Source: Nitrososphaeraceae archaeon
GTDB lineage: Archaea > Thermoproteota > Nitrososphaeria > Nitrososphaerales > Nitrososphaeraceae
Direction of reading: 5' to 3'
NCBI GenBank assembly: GCA_025922715.1
Contig: JAICHH010000013.1
Span: forward strand, 1-21,095
Length of the DNA stretch: 21,095 nt
Shown in pieces: positions 16,147-21,095 of this stretch (positions within the stretch are counted from its first letter, which is position 1; each line of letters begins with the position of its first letter). The position numbers and the translations under genes were made by a program. The notes under the pieces were generated by a model. That model saw only the letters and a list, made by a program, of their open reading frames with translations. It made no database searches and was not told where the DNA came from.

Positions 16147-16776
16147 ACAAATTTCTAAATACGTAATATTAAAGATTAGTCTTTTATAATTAATTTATAC
16201 TAATAATAATATACTTCCGAGAGTTTTTAATATATATTCACCATCTACTTGCTTCACCTATTTTTTAATCTAATATTTCTATATTTACTGTCAACTAACT
16301 CTGCAACGTCATTGGCTTAAATGGCATTGCAGTATTCCTGAAATGGATTGTTGAGCTGAAGATGAAGATTACTAGATATAGACTTTGATTTCTATGAATT
16401 ATTATAACTTCTTCCATGGTTACATTACCAATGAATCTTATTTTATTGCCTTCTATGTTCAATCAGGTTAGGTAATATGCAATAGTGGTTATTGTGGTTG
16501 TATCCTTTTGGTTACAAAATGTTTTTGAAGGATTAGAAAATGTATATTTATGATAGTGATAATCCCGTAAAAAAAGCACCTAATTAACTAACTATAGTTA
16601 GTTATAGTAGAGATAGATTCTTAAATGTGAATCCAGCGAACATTTACCGCTCATCTTATTTCACCATTTAGCTACAAAAACCAGATTATGTGAGTTTTGA
16701 CTCTTCCTTAAAAATTGATGTTCCTATTGTATTAAAAAAATGAAGTTGGTTTAACAAGGTGATGGTGTGGGGGGTG
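16147..16776. other. 630-bp intergenic region
   Basis: No gene I can support. A short minus-strand frame around 16318-16465 (IRFIGNVTMEEVIIIHRN...) lacks a good start and is unrecognised. A 20-bp perfect palindrome lies at 16585-16604. Confidence 0.45.
16585..16604. repeat. 20-bp perfect palindrome
   Basis: The ten bases from 16585 (TAACTAACTA) are followed immediately by their exact reverse complement with no loop. Uninterrupted palindromes of this type are typical dimer-binding sites. It lies 173 bp beyond the phosphatase stop and is not next to a recognised promoter. Confidence 0.6.
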
Positions 16777-18363
16777 TCATCCATTATTAAATTGGTTAAT
16801 ATACACTCTTCCATCTGTTGGAAATACACCTTCTTTCATCAATCTAGTAAGTTCATCAGAATTTAGAACTCTATTCCATACTCCCACTTCATCTATACTA
16901 CCGATAAATATATGATCATCTATATTCCTAGAATCAGACCCAATTCTAAGAGGAGTTCCATTCGTTTCAGGAGTGCTAGTTGTAGATCGTATTGCAACTT
17001 GAACACCATCTACGTAGAGCACTACCTTAGAATTATCAAAAGTTACAACGCCGTGATGCCATTTCCCGTCATTAAATGTATTTAAGGATGTAGCAAATCT
17101 GTCTGACCCACTGGAGGTTTCAAAACCTCCACGTAATTGTTCAGATGATGTCATCCATATTCCATAATTCATATTCTTGCCAGAGGAGTCTGAGCCAATT
17201 CCCCCTTTATTTATAATCATACCATTATCACCAAAGTTAGTAGCGGTATTAAACCATGCTGCAACAGTGAATTTTGTAAGTTTTAGATTTTTAGCATCTG
17301 ATTGTGTTATTGCATCAGATTCGTCATTTACTGGATGAAACGGTTCATAATGATATAGAGGAGCTGGAGGTGGTGATGGGGATGGTGATGTTGATTTGTT
17401 AATAGTAAACTGGTCCATTATTCCCCCTTCATTGCTGATAAATTTTCCAACAAGATTTGTTCCATTATTTTGGATATCTATATTTAAGTGTCCAAATCTA
17501 TTTGCTTGTTGAAATGCCATAAACGATTTTTGACTACTCAGAGAGTGAAAGTTTACCCCTCCAGTACCTACAATAGCATATATTTGACCGTCAGGATCAA
17601 TGTAATTATTCCTATTAGTGTCTGTAATTGTAGGATTTGATTTACTGTTTGGATTAAATTTTATAGGAAAAGATCTTTGATAATCGTGAGTATGTCCTTC
17701 TAATACAATGTCTACACCATATTGATCAAAAATAGGATGATAAATATCTCTAAGACTTGATTCCCCAGAACATGAAGAACAACTATTTGGAGAAGAATAC
17801 ATTGGTTTATGAAAATAAACAATAATCCAATCTATATTGGGATTTGCAGCGGCAGCAGCTAAATCATTTTTTACAAACACGTTTTGGGAAGAACCTGAGC
17901 TATATGAAATTTCAGTTGCCATAGATAAAAAGTGAACGTTATGAATGTTAAAAGAATAGACTTGGCCAAATTGTCTGGTGAGAGAAAACGCATTTAGATA
18001 AGTATTCAAATCTTCGGAACCACTATTTTCGTGATTACCTATACTTATTTGCATATTATTAGCATTAGGATTATTTTGTAGATCATAGATAGGTTCAAGC
18101 GCATCAAGCCAACAATCAGCTGATGACTCGTAAGAATAATCTCCTAATCCCAATATAAGTTCGGGATTTTGAGTTTTGATAGAATTAACGGTCTTATCAG
18201 TATTAGAGTTACAACCCCAGTCGCCTGCTGCAGCGATGTTAAAGTCAGGAATAGTTGTCTGTGCATGGATTACATCAATATTATTGATATTGATATTTAC
18301 CAAGACAAGAAATGAAAATATTGTAATTAGAGTACCATATCCACATGTATACTTACAATTCAT
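16777..18363 (-). CDS. exported purple-acid-phosphatase-like metallophosphoesterase with C-terminal LamG domain
   Basis: 528 aa. A signal peptide (LITIFSFLVLVNINI..., cleavage near HAQ at 34-35) sends it outside the membrane. Residues about 42-310 are a calcineurin-like phosphoesterase with all metal ligands: D48 (AAAGDWGC), GDYSY at 74-78, GNHE at 109-112, H185 (YFHKP) and GHTHDYQR at 223-230. Motif layout is closest to tartrate-resistant/purple acid phosphatases. A Ser-Pro-rich linker (SPSPSPPPAP, 326-335) leads to a LamG/concanavalin-like domain (about 340-520; FTVAAWFNTATNF, GKWHHGVVTFDNSKVVLYVD, IGSIDEVGVWNRVL), which often binds sugars or cell-wall polymers. Likely role: release of phosphate from extracellular organic phosphates at the cell surface. 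A TATA-like element lies about 25-35 bp before the ATG. Confidence 0.9.
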   Translation of the reverse strand: MNCKYTCGYGTLITIFSFLVLVNININNIDVIHAQTTIPDFNIAAAGDWGCNSNTDKTVNSIKTQNPELILGLGDYSYESSADCWLDALEPIYDLQNNPNANNMQISIGNHENSGSEDLNTYLNAFSLTRQFGQVYSFNIHNVHFLSMATEISYSSGSSQNVFVKNDLAAAAANPNIDWIIVYFHKPMYSSPNSCSSCSGESSLRDIYHPIFDQYGVDIVLEGHTHDYQRSFPIKFNPNSKSNPTITDTNRNNYIDPDGQIYAIVGTGGVNFHSLSSQKSFMAFQQANRFGHLNIDIQNNGTNLVGKFISNEGGIMDQFTINKSTSPSPSPPPAPLYHYEPFHPVNDESDAITQSDAKNLKLTKFTVAAWFNTATNFGDNGMIINKGGIGSDSSGKNMNYGIWMTSSEQLRGGFETSSGSDRFATSLNTFNDGKWHHGVVTFDNSKVVLYVDGVQVAIRSTTSTPETNGTPLRIGSDSRNIDDHIFIGSIDEVGVWNRVLNSDELTRLMKEGVFPTDGRVYINQFNNG

Positions 18364-18561
18364 TACGTCTGAATTGAAGTTCTCTTATTTATGAAGAAAG
18401 TAGAACAAGAACTAAAGAATCTATAATATCATTTATTCCTTATAATTACAAGTATTATAGATCTAATAAAAAGTTTAAGATATTTTACAAAAAATAAAAT
18501 ACAATTAATTGAATTCACAGAAAAATTAGATTTATTGGATTATTTGAATTTGTCTTAATGT

Positions 18562-18972
18562 TTAGTGTTCTTCTAATGGACACTTGTTTATTATAGGTAC
18601 CGGATAAGTATTTTTTTCATTATCCATCCTATAATTAAGATTTGAATCATCAAAGAAAACTAAGGTATGCTCACCAGGGAGACTAGGTTCTGCAAAAGTA
18701 TCTTCATTAAATCCACCAGTACTATTAGTTGCAAAATATCCATTATGAAGAGGATTTAATTGGGGGTCAAACATTACCCAAGAAACATTTGAATTTGGGA
18801 AAAAACCATTTGCATTGATATTGATATTAATTCCTTCCTCTGGACCACAATGTGAAGAAATTAAAACCTTGGATTCTGCAAATACGTTGATGATTGGAAA
18901 ATACAAGTTAAAAGAAAGAAGAGATAATGTCAAGGAATATAACAATACCATCGTGAAGTACGTGAATTTCAT
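18562..18972 (-). CDS. small secreted protein of unknown function
   Basis: 136 aa. A clear signal peptide (about 1-32, ending VFAES) precedes a mature domain of about 100 residues that looks like one beta-sandwich. It has two cysteines: one near the start (SSHCGPEEG) and one near the end (NKCPLEEH), placed so that they could form a disulfide linking the two termini. The central part (ANGFFPNSNVSWVMFDPQLN and GYFATNSTGGFNEDTFAEPS) resembles Ig-like/IPT-type surface domains of thaumarchaea. Reads in the same direction as the phosphatase, 198 bp upstream of it, so the two may or may not share a transcript. Function not known. Confidence 0.75.
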   Translation of the reverse strand: MKFTYFTMVLLYSLTLSLLSFNLYFPIINVFAESKVLISSHCGPEEGINININANGFFPNSNVSWVMFDPQLNPLHNGYFATNSTGGFNEDTFAEPSLPGEHTLVFFDDSNLNYRMDNEKNTYPVPIINKCPLEEH

Positions 18973-19155
18973 ACTAGAAATTTGAATTACTAGTTAATAT
19001 AGTTATAGATATATTGTATTTTTTTTATTCTACCTCTTGTATTATGAGATTTTGAGAGGTAACGTTATAGTCTTATTCAATAGATTAACAATGAGGTAGG
19101 CAAAAATAGATATCCTGACGGTGATGGTTATATCATTATATAGATAATCTAATGT

Positions 19156-19211
19156 AAAGTTACTAACTTTGAATTAATAATCAATACTCAAAGTTAAAAA
19201 ACCGTAACTTT
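19156..19211. promoter_or_regulatory. four alternating AAAGTTA/TAACTTT copies, candidate operator
   Basis: AAAGTTA at 19156-19162, TAACTTT at 19164-19170, AAAGTTA at 19190-19196 and TAACTTT at 19205-19211. The two inner copies extend to a perfect 9-bp inverted repeat (19164-19172 / 19188-19196) and the outer two to 8 bp (19156-19163 / 19204-19211), so the palindromes are nested. A TATA-like element follows at once. Confidence 0.55.
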
Positions 19212-19224
19212 TAATATATATACT
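19211..19224 (+). promoter_or_regulatory. TATA box next to the AAAGTTA cluster
   Basis: TTTAATATATATAC matches an archaeal TATA element, about 50-60 bp before ATG 19273. It suggests a regulated plus-strand promoter, now in front of a tiny ORF and a decayed gene. Confidence 0.45.
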
Positions 19225-19272
19225 TATAGAGATGATTTTTTCCATATTTTATATATGTATAGGATACATATT

Positions 19273-19362
19273 ATGGAAGATCGTATACCCAGTCCAGAAA
19301 ATAAATCGGTTCATGTACAAAATGATAGATGTTATAAATGGTCTATTCTTATCATTCACTAG
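19273..19362 (+). CDS. very short unrecognised ORF, 29 aa
   Basis: ATG 19273-19275 to TAG 19360-19362 reads MEDRIPSPENKSVHVQNDRC then YKWSILIIH. The first part is polar and protein-like, the last residues hydrophobic. It follows a plausible TATA box, which is the only reason to list it. It could be the start of a larger gene that has been truncated, or chance. No family recognised. Confidence 0.2.
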   Translation: MEDRIPSPENKSVHVQNDRCYKWSILIIH

Positions 19363-19418
19363 CATTATACCCATTTATTAATTCAAACCTTTAATACTAC
19401 CCTATAGATTTTAATTAA

Positions 19419-19902
19419 ATGAAGTATTTGATAACCTATTTTTAGCTCTAGGCTTATCATTATATCTTGTAAGTAATACTTACATAACAATACAACAAGC
19501 CAATGCACAAAATAATACATCATCACTTGAAACACTAAATAGCAATGAAAATTTAAATACAGAAATAAAACTTATATTCTGGTATTTAGACAAAGAACAT
19601 TAGGGAACGTTGATAATTCTACAAAAATTGTATCTTCTATTGTAGGTCAGAACTTAATCAAAATAGAAGAAGAACTTTTAGAAGAAATAAGTTTGGCCCC
19701 ATCCTAGCAATTAGAGGAACAAGTTGAGAAAGTAATAAACGATGGTAGAAATGGAAAGTAATGTTGAGGTAATCTTACAACTCAAGAGGATCAAAAGATT
19801 GTAATAGACTGTATTTCCTCCGGCAATACCTTAATATGGTATCTATACCCAAGCAAGCCAGTAATGAATTTTTTTTATACCATACTTTATTTTCATCTCT
19901 AA
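19419..19902 (+). pseudogene. secreted-protein gene remnant, frameshifted
   Basis: From ATG 19419 the first frame gives MKYLITYF and stops; the adjacent frame continues with FLALGLSLYLVSNTYITIQQ and ANAQNNTSSLE, together a signal peptide with an AxA-type site followed by an Asn/Thr-rich mature start. This frame ends with TAG in FWYLDKEH. A third frame then reads RTLGNVDNSTKIVSSIVGQN, LIKIEEELLEEISLAPS, a stop, QLEEQVEKVINDGRNGK, two stops, and GNLTTQEDQKIVIDCISSGN with TLIWYLYP, to TAA 19900-19902. At least two frameshifts and three or more in-frame stops show it is dead. The protein family is not recognised beyond being exported. Confidence 0.6.
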
Positions 19903-20353
19903 TTATTAAACATTGTGAGGAGAGAAATTTGGACTGAAAATTAAATGTAGAGTATATAATTCACAAATCTCTAAGCTTAATTTCTCTACTGGGCATATGT
20001 ATAAAATAATTAAAAATTATGAATGACGTTGTTTCTAAGTTTTCTCTATATTCTAAAAAAACTAATTATTGATCTTTTCATCTTCTTTAGATTAATCCTC
20101 AATTGTTATCTGAATTGAGATCTAATTTTTATTTGTACTCTTACTTTTCCTTCATATGGTGTTACATTTTAAATTAAATATTAGGAAAATCATAGGATGA
20201 ATAATGTTGAAATAAACTATTCATTATAATTGTAATTTCCAAGTTGTATTACAAATTGCTTTTTTATCTGCTTTTTAAACTTATTCTTTTCCTTGGAATT
20301 AAGATGTAAAAATTCTACCATTGCTTTTATATATTTAATAACTATTTATTTAC
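19903..20353. other. 451-bp intergenic region
   Basis: No supported gene on either strand. The last 30 bp hold the TATA box of the RAM-domain gene. Otherwise featureless A+T-rich DNA. Confidence 0.5.
20324..20333 (+). promoter_or_regulatory. TATA box of the RAM-domain gene
   Basis: CTTTTATATA lies 21-30 bp before ATG 20354, the spacing expected for a leaderless archaeal transcript. Confidence 0.5.
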
Positions 20354-20590
20354 ATGCTAAGAGGATATCTTTTGATTATTTGTGATCCAGAATATAGATT
20401 CCAGATTGCTAATATTCTAGAAAAAATGGACTATGTTGTAAATGTAGATATAATTAATGGTCCATATGATCTGGTTGTAGAAATAATATTCGACACAATA
20501 GATGATTTAAAAGAAAAATTACAAAATGATATTCAAAATATTGATAGATTAATGTCAACTTTAACTTTAATTCAGTCCGATGATATGTAA
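20354..20590 (+). CDS. stand-alone Lrp/AsnC ligand-binding (RAM) domain protein
   Basis: 78 aa with a beta-alpha-beta-beta-alpha-beta pattern: GYLLIICDPEYRFQIANILE, then VVNVDIINGPYDLVVEIIFD with the G-x-Y-D-L-V turn typical of RAM domains, the helix IDDLKEKLQNDIQNIDRLMS and the final strand TLTLIQ. It corresponds to the C-terminal half of Lrp/AsnC proteins and lacks the winged helix-turn-helix; the short upstream leader leaves no room for one. Such proteins (SraA/stand-alone RAM type) form oligomers and bind amino acids, and may modify full-length Lrp proteins by mixing or act as effector-binding subunits. The full-length Lrp at 8552-9004 is one candidate partner. It reads towards the TPP-enzyme gene 364 bp away. 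Confidence 0.82.
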   Translation: MLRGYLLIICDPEYRFQIANILEKMDYVVNVDIINGPYDLVVEIIFDTIDDLKEKLQNDIQNIDRLMSTLTLIQSDDM

Positions 20591-20954
20591 CTCCAAGATA
20601 AGGTTACCACACAACCAACATTAAAACCAAAAAGTAATATTATTCTTTTCTCTTATTATTTTATATTTTCACATCTAAATTGTTACAGTAATATTTCTCT
20701 GCATTTATTTAATATGGTAATTATTTTTGCTGTTCTTAACTTACTAATACTTTAACCTTTTTTTTATTTTAATACTAGTGTATGGTACATTATAATGAAA
20801 TGGATAAACTGATATTCAACTCTATTATTTTTATTTGATTTTCCAAATAAATTAAAGATTAAAAAATTATGCAAAAGTTCATTATCTCTGGCTTCTAATG
20901 CTTAATAAAAAGAAAAATTTTGTTAAATACTATTATTAACATTTATTATCAATC
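20591..20954. other. 364-bp intergenic region
   Basis: No gene. GTTAAATACTATT at about 20921-20933 is a TATA-like element 22-34 bp before the next ATG and resembles the lrp TATA box (CTTAAATAC). Several T-runs after 20591 could end the RAM-gene transcript. Confidence 0.45.
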
Positions 20955-21095
20955 ATGAATGGTGAATACAAGGATCTAAAAACAGCTGATATTGTGGCTG
21001 AAGCATTAATTGATTGGAAGGTTGATGTGGTTTTTGGTATACCAGGAGATGGAATTAATGGATTTATTGAAGCCTTAAGAGTTAGACAAGATAAA
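20955..21095 (+). CDS. thiamine-pyrophosphate-dependent enzyme, N-terminal fragment (runs off the window)
   Basis: ATG 20955-20957 opens a frame of 47 codons to the window edge. KTADIVAEALIDWKVDVVFG, IPGDGINGFIEALR is the N-terminal Pyr domain of the acetolactate synthase/pyruvate oxidase family: the A-(D/E)-x-(I/L/V)-(V/A)-x-x-L start, the VFGIPG(D/G) turn and NGF-x-EAL helix. GDGINGF rather than GGAxxPL, as in biosynthetic acetolactate synthases, leans towards the pyruvate oxidase/dehydrogenase (PoxB-like) group, where VFG-x-PGDG-x-NG is usual. The catalytic Glu that activates TPP lies beyond the edge, so substrate cannot be decided. Promoter spacing suggests a leaderless transcript. Confidence 0.85.
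   Translation, partial: MNGEYKDLKTADIVAEALIDWKVDVVFGIPGDGINGFIEALRVRQDK

Larger units (their letters stand above)
18973..19272. other. 300-bp intergenic region with a dense inverted-repeat cluster
   Basis: No gene. The part near 18973 holds the promoter of the small secreted protein on the minus strand. 19156-19230 contains four alternating copies of AAAGTTA and a plus-strand TATA box, both listed separately. Confidence 0.55.

Noticed and set aside
1..21095. CRISPR array, tRNA or rRNA genes
   Set aside because: No regularly spaced direct repeats, no cloverleaf with a T-loop GTTCRA motif and no conserved rRNA stretch were found by eye; a covariance-model search would be needed to exclude small RNAs.

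Overview
The window is very AT-rich DNA (roughly 30% GC by eye) and looks like a soil-type ammonia-oxidising thaumarchaeon (Nitrososphaeria, Nitrosocosmicus-like). Reasons: a split archaeal-type glutamate synthase, a divergently transcribed Lrp/AsnC regulator, TATA-box promoters only 20-30 bp upstream of start codons (leaderless style), a C2H2 mini zinc-finger protein, a TatA-like gene of archaeal type, a Cache histidine kinase with a single-domain receiver, asparagine-rich secreted proteins, and many decayed IS elements. Placement at phylum level is fairly safe; genus is inference.

Layout. 1-1335 is a transposon graveyard: the 3' end of an IS5-family transposase with two in-frame stops, a small acidic ORF on the minus strand, and an IS481-like transposase with stops, a frameshift and a D-to-E change at a catalytic position. 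1474-8157 (minus) is the nitrogen-assimilation block: glutamine synthetase, the FMN/[3Fe-4S] glutamate synthase subunit, a cysteine-free degenerate paralogue of that subunit, a class-II glutamine amidotransferase, and, after a 577-bp gap, the GXGXG-domain subunit. The Lrp/AsnC gene at 8552-9004 reads away from glnA; the intergenic region has three copies of ATGACAA/TTGTCAT, two of them flanking the lrp TATA box. Together the genes would run a GS/GOGAT-type cycle (ammonium + glutamate to glutamine, then glutamine + 2-oxoglutarate to glutamate) under possible Lrp control.

9005-10887 holds a short unrecognised ORF, a 43-aa C2H2 zinc-finger protein, and a 121-aa unrecognised protein. 10888-14319 (minus) is a candidate sensory operon: a BMP/PnrA-type substrate-binding protein without an ABC transporter nearby, a Cache-type histidine kinase and a stand-alone receiver. 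The kinase is odd: its N-terminal membrane helix is encoded in frame upstream of the first usable start codon, behind a TAA.

14628-16776 has a small GIY-YIG-like protein followed by decayed DNA: an IS5-family transposase remnant (minus) and a TatA-like pseudogene (plus) broken by a nonsense codon and a frameshift. 16777-18972 (minus) encodes two exported proteins: a purple-acid-phosphatase-like metallophosphoesterase with a C-terminal LamG domain, and a small secreted protein. 19156-19211 carries four alternating copies of AAAGTTA next to a TATA box; then comes a frameshifted secreted-protein remnant, a stand-alone Lrp/AsnC ligand-binding (RAM) domain protein, and the first 47 codons of a thiamine-pyrophosphate enzyme that runs off the end.
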